Below are positions 34,006 through 42,015 of a DNA stretch of 64,000 nucleotides, one piece after another. This DNA comes from JAEMQF01 sp963850525 (GTDB lineage: Bacteria > Pseudomonadota > Gammaproteobacteria > Burkholderiales > Burkholderiaceae_C), in NCBI GenBank assembly GCA_963850525.1, contig CAWKLQ010000008.1, positions 1,488,001 to 1,552,000 on the forward strand, given 5' to 3'. The number at the start of each line of letters is the position of its first letter. Position 1 is the first letter of the stretch. Under the pieces are notes generated by a model. That model had not been told where the DNA came from. It worked only from the letters and a program-made list of their open reading frames with translations, and ran no database searches. The translations under genes and the position numbers were made by a program.

Positions 34006-34962
34006 ATGAGCAAGAACATCGTCTATCTGGTGCACGGAGGCAGCAAGTTCTACGACCAGGCACGCCTGTCGATCCTGACGTTGCTCGATCACTTGTTCAA
34101 GCAGGCGCGCGACGACTACCGCATCGTCGTCTACTGCGACAAGCCGCACCTGCTTCCGCAGCATCAATTTATTCGCAGCGTCCCGGTCACGCCGCAGCAA
34201 CTTCAAGGCTGGCGCGGCCCGCTCGAATTCGTGCATCGCATCAAATTGCAGATGCTGCGCGATGCTGTGACCCAATTCCAGGAACCCTTCATCTTCGTCG
34301 ATTGCGATACGCGCTGGCTGCGCTTGCCCGACGCCGAGTTCGACGCCTTGTCTGCCCCCGCGACGCCGGGCCGCAAGCCGGTGTTCTTCATGCACATGAA
34401 CGACGGCGAGATTTCGGCGACCTTCTATCCGCACTACTTCCGCCACTTGAACCGGCACGCCGCCGTGCAGCTCGCTCCATGGAAAATCAAGCCAGGTCCG
34501 TGGCTGATGTGGAATTCCGGCGTGATCGGTGTGGCTCCGGGAGTGGCCGGAAGCTTCTTCGACGACGCCTTGGCCATCTCCGATCTGCTGCACCTGTATC
34601 TGCGCCCGCGCATCTTCACCGAGCAGTGCGCGATTGCGCTGCTCGCCGCGACGCGTTTCGACGTACGGCCTTTCGATCACTGCCTGCACCACTACTGGGA
34701 CTACAGTTTCGAAGCACCGATCTACCTCGACAGCATTTTTGCGGGCCTGGACCCGGCGTTGAGCCTTGCGCAGCAAGCCGACTATTGCGGCCGCTTCAAC
34801 TGGGATGAATCGCAGCTGCGCGCGATCCGCTCCAAGCGCAGCACGCGCTTGCGCCGCTGGATCGCCAAAGTGAGGAACTCGCTGTTCAAGCGCAGGGTCG
34901 ACCTGCGGGTTGTGCAACTCAAGCGCGCGCTGCAGCGTGGCCCCGTCGCGCCACAACCCTGA
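34006..34962 (+). CDS. Probable glycosyltransferase (GT8-like, DxD)
   Basis: The 318-residue protein begins MSKNIVYLVHGGSKFYDQAR and has a metal-site-like IFVDCDTRWLRL (DCD). A central WLMWNSGVIGVAPG segment resembles the GT8/GT-A acceptor region. I do not recognise a specific family. The position in the glycan block and the DxD support a transferase. The C-terminal 60 residues are basic and could contact membrane or lipid carrier. Confidence 0.6.
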   Translation: MSKNIVYLVHGGSKFYDQARLSILTLLDHLFKQARDDYRIVVYCDKPHLLPQHQFIRSVPVTPQQLQGWRGPLEFVHRIKLQMLRDAVTQFQEPFIFVDCDTRWLRLPDAEFDALSAPATPGRKPVFFMHMNDGEISATFYPHYFRHLNRHAAVQLAPWKIKPGPWLMWNSGVIGVAPGVAGSFFDDALAISDLLHLYLRPRIFTEQCAIALLAATRFDVRPFDHCLHHYWDYSFEAPIYLDSIFAGLDPALSLAQQADYCGRFNWDESQLRAIRSKRSTRLRRWIAKVRNSLFKRRVDLRVVQLKRALQRGPVAPQP

Positions 34963-35025
34963 GCGGCCACCCCGGCCCCGTGGACTACAGTGCGGTCGAC
35001 CCTCCCACCTGATCGGCAACGCCTC

Positions 35026-36015
35026 ATGAACAACTACCGCCTGCGCAAGCGAGTCCTGGTCACCGGCGGCGCCGGGTTCCTGGGCTCGCATCTGTGCGAC
35101 CGGCTCGTCGCACAGGGGAACGACGTGATGTGCATCGACAATTTCTTTACCGGCACGCGCGACAACGTCGAACACCTGCTCGGCAATTCGCGCTTCGAGA
35201 TGACGCGCCACGACGTCACCTTCCCTCTGTACGTCGAAGTCGACGAGATCTACAACCTCGCCTGCCCGGCGTCGCCGATACACTACCAGTTCGATCCGGT
35301 CCAGACGACGAAGACGAGCGTGCACGGTGCGATCAACATGCTGGGGCTGGCCAAACGCGTCAAGGCGAAGATCCTGCAGGCGTCGACGAGCGAGGTCTAC
35401 GGCGACCCGAGCGAGCACCCGCAGACCGAAAGCTACTGGGGCAACGTGAACCCGATCGGCCCGCGCTCCTGCTACGACGAAGGCAAACGCTGCGCCGAGA
35501 CGCTGTTCTTCGACTATTGGCGCCAGCACAAACTCGCGATCAAGGTCGCGCGTATCTTCAACACCTACGGCCCGCGCATGCACCCGAACGACGGGCGCGT
35601 CGTCTCCAGCTTCATCGTCCAAGCGCTGCGCGGCGACCCGATCACGATTTTCGGCGACGGGCAGCAGACGCGATCGTTTTGCTACGTCACCGACCTGATT
35701 GACGGTCTCGTCAAGCTCATGGCGACGCCGTCCGACGTGACGGGCCCGATCAATCTGGGCAACCCGACGGAGATGACGATGCTCGAGCTCGCCGAGCGCA
35801 TCATCGGCCTGGCCGGGTCGAAGTCGAAACTGGTCTTCAAGCCTTTGCCTGAAGACGATCCACGGCAGCGGCAGCCCGACATTTCGCGCGCGAAATCGCT
35901 TCTCGATTGGACTCCCACGGTGAATGTCGAGGAGGGTCTGCGACATACGATCGAATACTTTGACGAATTGCTCAAGCGGCTGTCGCACCCACAGATCAGC
36001 GCGCATTCCTCCTAG
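35026..36015 (+). CDS. UDP-glucuronate decarboxylase (UDP-xylose synthase), SDR family
   Basis: The 329-residue extended SDR has the NAD-binding GGAGFLGSHLCDRL near residue 12 and IDNFFTGTRDNVEHL. It has the UXS-typical NLACPASPIHYQFDPVQT, STSEVYGDP, the catalytic Y150-x3-K154 in SCYDEGKR, and RIFNTYGPRMHPNDGRVVS. The pattern is diagnostic for UDP-glucuronate decarboxylase, making UDP-xylose. It implies xylose or a derivative in the surface glycan. No UDP-glucose dehydrogenase is in the window. Confidence 0.93.
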   Translation: MNNYRLRKRVLVTGGAGFLGSHLCDRLVAQGNDVMCIDNFFTGTRDNVEHLLGNSRFEMTRHDVTFPLYVEVDEIYNLACPASPIHYQFDPVQTTKTSVHGAINMLGLAKRVKAKILQASTSEVYGDPSEHPQTESYWGNVNPIGPRSCYDEGKRCAETLFFDYWRQHKLAIKVARIFNTYGPRMHPNDGRVVSSFIVQALRGDPITIFGDGQQTRSFCYVTDLIDGLVKLMATPSDVTGPINLGNPTEMTMLELAERIIGLAGSKSKLVFKPLPEDDPRQRQPDISRAKSLLDWTPTVNVEEGLRHTIEYFDELLKRLSHPQISAHSS

Positions 36016-36032
36016 CCGGCTCGAGCGAGCGC

Positions 36033-36809
36033 ATGACTTTGTCGCCGTTCGACTACGTCTGCTCAGTGGGAATCCACCGCAACGTTGCACGCATCCTTGC
36101 CGCACGCAAAGATCTGAAGGGCAAGGCCATCATCGACCTGGCTTGTGGCGATGGGCGAACCACCCACTTGCTGAGGTCGCTGGGCGCGACCGCAACACCG
36201 TTCGATTTGTTCCCCGAGGTCTGCAAGCTCGACGACAAGCCGCAAGCCGTCGACCTGCAGGCCAAGACTTCGATCCCTGACGCATCGGCCGACATGGTGA
36301 TATTCCAAGAGGTGATCGAGCACTTGCCGAATCAGCTGTTTGCACTGCAGGAAATTCATCGCATCCTCAAGCCTGGCGGGGAGTTGTTCTTGACGACACC
36401 CAGCCGCAGCTCGCTCGCGTCGAAACTGAGTTACCTGTGCTTCGAAAGCGAAACCCTCAAGCTCACGCCTTGGGGACCGCTGGACAGCGTGTGGTTGCAA
36501 GATGGTCGAGGCGAGAAGAAGTGTTATGGCCATCTGTGGCTGATCGGCATTCAGCAGTTGCGCACCTTGGCCTTCGTCGCCGGCTTCAAGTCGATCAAGA
36601 TCGAGCGCAGCGAACTCAGCCGCTCTTCGGCCTTCTTGATGCTTCTGTTCTACCCGCTGGTCTTGCTCGTGAGTGCGCGGGCCCTGCTGCGTGGATGGAG
36701 GAAAACGCGAGACGTGGCTCTGCGAAACGAATTGCGCGAGCAATTCAGATTGAACATCAGCCCGGTCAATTTGACCAACAAGTTCTTGATCGCTTCGCTG
36801 GTCAAGTAG
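36033..36809 (+). CDS. Class I SAM-dependent methyltransferase with C-terminal hydrophobic segment
   Basis: The 258-residue protein has motif I IIDLACGDGRTTHLL and a later VIFQEVIEHLPN...RILKPGGELFLTTP, the Methyltransf_11 pattern. A hydrophobic stretch near residues 200-220 (FLMLLFYPLVLLVSARALL) suggests membrane attachment. It starts 17 bases after the UXS gene. The acceptor is probably a glycan or lipid-linked sugar, by context only. Confidence 0.83.
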   Translation: MTLSPFDYVCSVGIHRNVARILAARKDLKGKAIIDLACGDGRTTHLLRSLGATATPFDLFPEVCKLDDKPQAVDLQAKTSIPDASADMVIFQEVIEHLPNQLFALQEIHRILKPGGELFLTTPSRSSLASKLSYLCFESETLKLTPWGPLDSVWLQDGRGEKKCYGHLWLIGIQQLRTLAFVAGFKSIKIERSELSRSSAFLMLLFYPLVLLVSARALLRGWRKTRDVALRNELREQFRLNISPVNLTNKFLIASLVK

Positions 36810-36848
36810 GTCGATGCGACGACGACCGCCCGGCATCTTCGCTCCAGC

Positions 36849-37679
36849 ATGTACAAAGTCTTCGAAAAGCTGCATCGCACCGGCCGGCGCGCACGAGAAA
36901 TCGTCGGCAGCCGTCTGCAAGGGGGCACGGCCTGCGGCACCTGTGGTTTCACAGGCCAACCCTTGCATCGCGACGTGCTCTGGCCTGAACTGGTCGCGCA
37001 ATGGGAGCTCGACCCCAATTGGGCGCGTTGGATGGACGAGCGCGAAGGCAGTCGATGCGCGTGGTGCGGTTCGAGTTTGCGCAGTGCTCAACTCGCCGCA
37101 GCGATTGTGACGACGGTCAATACGATGACGGGCGCGGCCGCGACGCGCCTCAGCGATCTGTTCCGCGACTCCCGGACACGATCACTGGCGATCGCTGAAA
37201 TCAACTCGGCCGGCAATCTGCACCGCTATCTCGCCCGCTGCCCCGGCCTGCGCCACTCGGAATTCGGCAGCACCACGGCCGCGGTTCCGTCGGAAGACCT
37301 GATGCGGCTCTCCTACACCGATGCGACGTTCGGTCTCGTCGTGACTTCCGACACTTTGGAACACGTGCCCGACATCGACCAGGCATTGCGCGAAACCTTT
37401 CGCGTGCTGACCCCAGGTGGATCGCACGTGTTTTCGGTTCCCGTGATCTGGGATCGTGCGACACGGCGCCGCGCGCGGCTGCGCGGCGATGTCCTCGAAC
37501 ACCTGCTGCCGCCCAGCTACCACGGGGCCCCGGGCCAGGGCAAGAGTGACTTCCTGGTGTTCCATGAATTCGGTGCCGACCTGCCGGAGCGCTGCGCATC
37601 GGTGGGCTACGAAGTGCGCCTGCTGCGCCACCCCACCAATCCGGCAGTCGTCACTTTCATGGCGCGGCGCCCTGGCTGA
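36849..37679 (+). CDS. Methyltransferase with N-terminal Cys4 zinc-binding element
   Basis: The 276-residue protein has two CxxC pairs in its first third (TACGTCGF and SRCAWCGS), about 40 residues apart, which form a likely zinc site. A SAM methyltransferase-like domain follows, with LVVTSDTLEHVPDIDQAL and VLTPGGSHVFSVPV. The usual motif I is weak. Cys4 plus methyltransferase is seen in glycan-modifying enzymes and in some tRNA/radical families. Here the neighbours favour glycan modification. Confidence 0.78.
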   Translation: MYKVFEKLHRTGRRAREIVGSRLQGGTACGTCGFTGQPLHRDVLWPELVAQWELDPNWARWMDEREGSRCAWCGSSLRSAQLAAAIVTTVNTMTGAAATRLSDLFRDSRTRSLAIAEINSAGNLHRYLARCPGLRHSEFGSTTAAVPSEDLMRLSYTDATFGLVVTSDTLEHVPDIDQALRETFRVLTPGGSHVFSVPVIWDRATRRRARLRGDVLEHLLPPSYHGAPGQGKSDFLVFHEFGADLPERCASVGYEVRLLRHPTNPAVVTFMARRPG

Positions 37680-37721
37680 GCACCGCGCCTAATTCAATTG
37701 CCGCCCCACAGGATTTGACCC

Positions 37722-38399
37722 ATGGCCCATCCAGAGCAAGCTGAATTCTTCGACTGCGTGCGCGCCAACTACCCCGCAGCGTTCGAGCAGGTTCGTGTGC
37801 TCGAGGTGGGCTCGCTCGACATCAACGGTTCGGTGCGCGACCTGTTTCGCAACTGTGCCTACGTCGGCGTCGACCTCGCGCTCGGCCCCGGTGTGGACTT
37901 GGCCTGTCAAGGGCAACTCGTCGAATTTCCGAGCGGCCACTTCGACACCGTGATCTCCGCCGAATGCATGGAGCACAACCCGTTCTGGCGCGAAACCATC
38001 GCCAACATGCTGCGCATGACCCGCCCCGGCGGGCTGGTACTGATCAGCTGCGCCACGACCGGCCGGCTCGAACACGGCACGACGCGCACGAATCCGGACG
38101 CGTCGCCATTCACGTCGGCGCAGAACTGGGACTACTACCGCAACCTCACCGCCACCGACCTCGCGAACGCCCTGAATCTGCGGGGCTGGCTCGCCGACTG
38201 GGGAAGTTGGACCAACTTCATCACCCGCGATCTGTACTTTGTCGGTCTGCGCCACGGTGATGTGGGCCAGCCAGTGCGGCGTCTTGATCCGGCGATGCGC
38301 CAAGCTCTCGACGCGCGCTACGCGATGACGGCGAGCGCCAAGGCTTTACGGCGCGGCCTCAAGACTAAGCTGTTCGGCGACATGCTGTCGCGCCCCTGA
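37722..38399 (+). CDS. SAM-dependent methyltransferase
   Basis: The 225-residue protein has a motif I-like VRVLEVGSLDINGSVRDLF, the acidic loop YVGVDLALGPGVD and post-motif FDTVISAECMEHNP...MTRPGGLVLISC. Homologues of this shape occur in polysaccharide clusters. It is the third methyltransferase in a row, suggesting a multiply methylated glycan. Confidence 0.83.
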   Translation: MAHPEQAEFFDCVRANYPAAFEQVRVLEVGSLDINGSVRDLFRNCAYVGVDLALGPGVDLACQGQLVEFPSGHFDTVISAECMEHNPFWRETIANMLRMTRPGGLVLISCATTGRLEHGTTRTNPDASPFTSAQNWDYYRNLTATDLANALNLRGWLADWGSWTNFITRDLYFVGLRHGDVGQPVRRLDPAMRQALDARYAMTASAKALRRGLKTKLFGDMLSRP

Positions 38400-38403
38400 A
38401 CGC

Positions 38404-39471
38404 GTGATCCTCAATCGGCCCGACGCCCCGATGCCCAAGGCCGCGGTGATCGGCGAGAGCCATGCCGCACTCGAGCGACCTGCGAGCCCGGACCCCGGCG
38501 CACCAGTCGTTTCGCTGCTGCTCATCGCCTACAACCAGCAAACCACCATAGGCGAAGCGGTCTCCGCAGCACTCAACCAGACTTATTCACCCCTCGAGAT
38601 CGTCATTTCCGACGACGCCTCGGGCGACGCAACCTGGGCGCGAATCCAGAGCGCCGTCGAGGGCTATGCCGGCCCGCATCAGGTGGTCCTGAATCGCAAC
38701 GAGCACAACCTGGGTATCGGCGCGCACCTGAGCCACCTCGTCGAGCTCTCGCGGGGCGAATTGCTGTTCGTCGCGGCGGGCGACGACATCTCGCTGCCGC
38801 AGCGCTGCGAACGCGTCGTCGGTGCCTGGCTCGCCTCGAACCGGCGCCTGGATCTGATCGCCACCGAATTGACCGACGTGGACGAGTACGGCACAACACA
38901 CGACTGCATCACACCCAGCGACTTGGCAAGCTATCGCAACGCCGCAGACTGGATCGCTCGGCCGCCGTTCGTCGTCGGTGCCGCGCAGGCCTGGACCCGC
39001 CGCGTGTTCGAGCGCTTCGGGCCTTTGCCACCGGGTGTGGTGGCCGAAGACCTGATCATGGTGTTTCGCGCCATCGTGAGCGGCGGCGCAATGACCTTGA
39101 ACGAACCCTTGGTGCGCTACCGGCGCGGAGGGATCTCGCGACGCCGCCGCGCGCTGCGCGCCGGCGACGTGGTGCAGCGCCTGGTCCGCAACAGCCGGCA
39201 CGCACTAGTCGAGTTGCCGCAGTTGCTTGCCGACGCTGGCGTCGCGGGCCAGCTGGCAGCGGTGCAAGCCAGTCTGAAGGCACGATTGATTCGCGAACGC
39301 CACATCGACAGCGTCTTCGCGGCGCCCACGCTGCGCGAAAAACTCTCGCGCTTCCTTCGGGATCGCGATGTTCCTCTGGCGTTGCGCGTGCGGGTTCTGC
39401 TCTACGCGGCGTGCCCTGAGTCGACCGCACCGTTCTTCTGGCTCAAGCGGCGATTGACTCGGGCCACATGA
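38404..39471 (+). CDS. Glycosyltransferase family 2
   Basis: Read from GTG 38404 the protein has 355 residues; an ATG at 38431 would trim nine. The GT2 fold is evident from VVSLLLIAYNQQTTIGEAVS, IVISDDASGDATWA and LFVAAGDDISLPQRC, where DD is at the metal position. The later GVVAEDLIMVFRAIV holds the likely catalytic base. The C-terminal region is helical and basic. It is the last gene of the glycan block and ends 57 bases before the rng-derived repeat. Confidence 0.86.
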   Translation: MILNRPDAPMPKAAVIGESHAALERPASPDPGAPVVSLLLIAYNQQTTIGEAVSAALNQTYSPLEIVISDDASGDATWARIQSAVEGYAGPHQVVLNRNEHNLGIGAHLSHLVELSRGELLFVAAGDDISLPQRCERVVGAWLASNRRLDLIATELTDVDEYGTTHDCITPSDLASYRNAADWIARPPFVVGAAQAWTRRVFERFGPLPPGVVAEDLIMVFRAIVSGGAMTLNEPLVRYRRGGISRRRRALRAGDVVQRLVRNSRHALVELPQLLADAGVAGQLAAVQASLKARLIRERHIDSVFAAPTLREKLSRFLRDRDVPLALRVRVLLYAACPESTAPFFWLKRRLTRAT

Positions 39472-39527
39472 CCGTGCGCCCGCGCAGCAACGGCGCAGAA
39501 CCCGGCAAGCACCCGTGAGCCGCAGCG

Positions 39528-39593
39528 CTACATCAACACAATGTCGCACTGCTCAGGCGTCGCAAACGCCTGAGCCTACAGCGAAATCGGCTT
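39528..39593. repeat. Diverged second copy of the 3' end of rng
   Basis: These 66 bases match 40398-40463, the last codons and stop of rng, with roughly eight differences and the same orientation. In the minus-strand rng frame the copy reads KPISL, then TAG, then a sequence ending CDIVLM and stop, against the real end KPISLQ...YDIVLM. It bounds a toxin-antitoxin scar on the far side from rng. Confidence 0.85.
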
Positions 39594-39652
39594 GCGGTGA
39601 CCAGGTCGACCGGGCGACCCAACAGGTCTTCGAGAAAGAACTGGTCAATGTC
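39591..39652 (-). pseudogene. Fragment of a MntA-type nucleotidyltransferase (antitoxin) gene
   Basis: About 20 codons read DIDQFFLEDLLGRPVDLVTA, the C-terminal signature of MNT-domain nucleotidyltransferases (HepT/MntA systems). No upstream part of such a gene is present; the fragment starts at the end of mazF and runs into the rng-derived repeat. It is a remnant with no expected function. Confidence 0.55.
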
Positions 39653-40021
39653 AGTGCTTACAGATGCCGCAGATCGCATCCAGCTTCCTGAGGGCGCCGG
39701 CGAGCACCTTGTCGTGGCCCGATCCCCAAGGATGCGGCCTCGCATTGCGTGCACGCCAATCGAAGGACTTGGGCTGGAACGCCAGCAGGTAGCCGACCTC
39801 GCCTTTGGGCCCATTCACCGCCAGCGCGAACGGGTTGTCGGCGTTGAACGCTGCATGGGGTCATCGGGAAGCCGATGACAACGCTGGTCTTCGCGTTGAA
39901 CGCGGCGGTGGAGACCACCAATGGGGTGCAGGCCCGGCATCGACTTGCCGACATGGGGGCTGTGTTCGATGAAGATGATTTCGCCGCGCTCGGGCACCCA
40001 GAGTCGAGACGGCCTGGCCAT
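39651..40021 (-). pseudogene. mazF: mazF-like toxin gene broken by two +1 frameshifts
   Basis: From the ATG overlapping the mazE stop (TGATG) the frame begins ARPSRLWVPERGEIIFIEH and then GLHP, as in MazF/PemK endoribonucleases. It leaves frame near 39915-39921. It continues as STAAFNAKTSVVIGFPMT until a second shift in the GGGG run at 39857-39860. It then resumes as NGPKGEVGYLLAFQPKSFDW to a TGA at 39651. Removing one base at each site restores a full-length protein of about 123 residues. As read, only the first ~30 residues are in the native frame. Either real decay or two insertion errors would explain it. Confidence 0.8.
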
Positions 40022-40266
40022 CAAGCGGCCTCGGCGCCAACCGGCGCGAAGGCCATGGCCTCGCCGCTGTGGCGCTTCGGCTCAAATGCCGCGAGCATCG
40101 CCTCCAGCGTGGGTTCGGTTTCAGCCTCGATCACGATGCGGCCGGGCCTGACGACAACACGCACCGGCGTGCCTTCCACGACTCCCGCCGCCTTGGCCAT
40201 CGGCTTGGTAAGCCGCAGGGCAAGGCCATTGCCCCAGGCGCTGATCTGGCTGCTCGAAGTCGACAT
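40021..40266 (-). CDS. mazE: MazE/AbrB-type antitoxin
   Basis: The 81-residue protein starts at an ATG at 40266 with a strong GGGAGG site. The AbrB-fold N-terminus reads ISAWGNGLALRLTKPMAKAA, and the C-terminal toxin-binding tail reads FEPKRHSGEAMAFAPVG. It should bind its own promoter and neutralise the MazF-like toxin encoded directly downstream, which is broken here. The antitoxin frame is intact. Confidence 0.88.
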   Translation of the reverse strand: MSTSSSQISAWGNGLALRLTKPMAKAAGVVEGTPVRVVVRPGRIVIEAETEPTLEAMLAAFEPKRHSGEAMAFAPVGAEAA

Positions 40267-40397
40267 GCCGCCTCCCAAAAGTGTTGGCACCACTTACCTG
40301 CCTGCCCGCGACGTGTCAACGTTCGTATCTACATCTGGCCTCGCCGCCACGGCCATAGACGCTCTATCGAACCCCATCAAGGCCAGTGAGACCCTGC

Positions 40398-41960
40398 CTA
40401 CATCAACACAATGTCGTACTGCTCAGGCGCCGCAAACGCCTCCGCCTGCAATGAGATCGGCTTCCCAATGAAGTCGGACAACCCCGCAAGATGTTGCGAC
40501 TCCTCATCAAGCAGCATCTCCACCACCGCCGCCGAAGCAATCACGCGAAATTCCTTCGGATTGAACTGCCGAGCTTCGCGCAGAATTTCCCGCAGGATGT
40601 CGTAGCAGACGCTGCGCGCGGTCTTCACTTCGCCCTTGCCCTGGCACGTCGGGCACGGCTCGCACAGGATGTGCGCGAGTGACTCGCGCGTGCGCTTGCG
40701 GGTCATCTCCACCAGACCGAGCTGGGTGAAGCCGCTCACTGTGATCTTGGTGCGGTCGCGTGAAAGCTGCTTGCGCAACTCGGCGAGCACCGCGGCCTGA
40801 TGCTCCTCGCGCGTCATGTCGATGAAGTCGATGATGATGATGCCGCCCAGGTTGCGCAGGCGCAGTTGCCGGGCGATGGCTTGCGCCGCCTCGAGGTTCG
40901 TCTTGAAAATCGTGTCGTCAAAGTTGCGCGCGCCGACAAAACCGCCGGTGTTCACGTCCACCGTCGTCAGCGCTTCGGTTTGGTCGATGATGAGGTAGCC
41001 GCCCGACTTGAGGTCGACGCGCCGCGCCAGCGCGCGCGCGATTTCTTCGTCGATGTTGAACAGGTCGAAGATCGGCCGCTCGCCTTTGTAGTGCTCGAGC
41101 TTGGCCACCGAGGTCGGCGTGAACTCCTGGCCGAACAGTTTCAACTGCTCGAATTGCAGCGCCGAGTCGATGCGTATCGCCTGCGTCTGGTCGTTCGCCA
41201 GGTCGCGCAGCACGCGCTCGACGAGGTTCAGGTCCTGGTGCAGCAAGGTCGCCGGCGCCGACTTGAAGGTGCGCTCGCGCACCGCCGCCCAGGTTCGGCG
41301 CAGGTAGGCGATGTCGTCGGCGAGTTCGGCGTCGCTCGCTTCTTCGGCGTTGGTGCGCAGGATGAACCCGCCGGTGACGCCGCTCGGATCAGGCAGCGTC
41401 GCCAGCGCTGCCATGCGCGCGCGCAGTTGTTCGCGCAATTCGGGCGAGCCGATTTTTTGCGAGATGCCGATGCGGTCGTCTTGCGGCAGGAACACGAGCA
41501 GGCGCCCGGCAATCGAGACCTGCGTCGAGAGCCTCGCGCCTTTGCTGCCGATCGAGTCTTTGATGACCTGCACGGTGAGCATCTGGCCTTCGAAGATGAG
41601 GCGCTCGATCGGCGTGGGCGCATTGGCCGGTGTTTCGCGACGCGCCCCCAGCCCCATGAAGCCGCTCACGCCGTTCGCGCCGTTCGCGCCGTTCGCACCG
41701 TTCGACGCGCTGCCGCCGTTCGCGCCATTTGCGCCATTCACGTACACGTCGGCGACGTGCAGGAACGCGGCGCGGTCCAGGCCGATGTCGATGAACGCCG
41801 ACTGCATTCCCGGCAAGACGCGCGCGACGCGGCCCGCATAGATGTTGCCGACGAGACCGCGTTCGAGCGCACGCTCGACGTGCAGCTCCTGCACCGAACC
41901 GTTTTCGACGACGGCGACGCGCGTCTCTTGCGGCGACCAGTTGATGAGGATGTCTTGCAT
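40398..41960 (-). CDS. rng: Ribonuclease G (RNase E/G family)
   Basis: The 520-residue protein begins MQDILINWSPQETRVAVVEN and has an S1 domain split by a low-complexity insert (about residues 75-105, repeated Asn-Gly-Ala). Catalytic Asp are in IDQTEALTTVDVNTGG and GGIIIIDFIDMTR. The zinc-link is CEPCPTCQGKG. The C-terminus reads QYDIVLM. It processes 16S rRNA 5' ends and degrades mRNA. It lies downstream of maf-rlmH-rsfS-nadD on the same strand, a conserved betaproteobacterial order. A mutated copy of its 3' end lies about 870 bases away. Confidence 0.95.
   Translation of the reverse strand: MQDILINWSPQETRVAVVENGSVQELHVERALERGLVGNIYAGRVARVLPGMQSAFIDIGLDRAAFLHVADVYVNGANGANGGSASNGANGANGANGVSGFMGLGARRETPANAPTPIERLIFEGQMLTVQVIKDSIGSKGARLSTQVSIAGRLLVFLPQDDRIGISQKIGSPELREQLRARMAALATLPDPSGVTGGFILRTNAEEASDAELADDIAYLRRTWAAVRERTFKSAPATLLHQDLNLVERVLRDLANDQTQAIRIDSALQFEQLKLFGQEFTPTSVAKLEHYKGERPIFDLFNIDEEIARALARRVDLKSGGYLIIDQTEALTTVDVNTGGFVGARNFDDTIFKTNLEAAQAIARQLRLRNLGGIIIIDFIDMTREEHQAAVLAELRKQLSRDRTKITVSGFTQLGLVEMTRKRTRESLAHILCEPCPTCQGKGEVKTARSVCYDILREILREARQFNPKEFRVIASAAVVEMLLDEESQHLAGLSDFIGKPISLQAEAFAAPEQYDIVLM
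41671..41742. repeat. Imperfect 9-bp tandem repeat inside rng
   Basis: About seven copies of CCGTTCGCG-type units, some degenerate, encode the Asn-Gly-Ala insert in the S1 domain of RNase G. The units stay in register with the codons, so copy-number change would keep the frame. Confidence 0.8.
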
Positions 41961-42015
41961 GACGCAGATTGTGAGCGAACTGGCGCGCGCTCCGGGTGGC
42001 GGGCTGACACGGCGC

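Noticed and set aside
31915..36105. A 1396-residue open frame on the minus strand opposite the glycan genes
   Set aside because: It mirrors five well-supported plus-strand genes. Its composition is the His/Arg/Asp-rich pattern expected of an antisense frame in high-GC DNA.
39472..40397. Insertion sequence or transposase at the rng scar
   Set aside because: No transposase motif or terminal inverted repeats were seen; only toxin-antitoxin remnants and the rng-derived repeat are recognisable.
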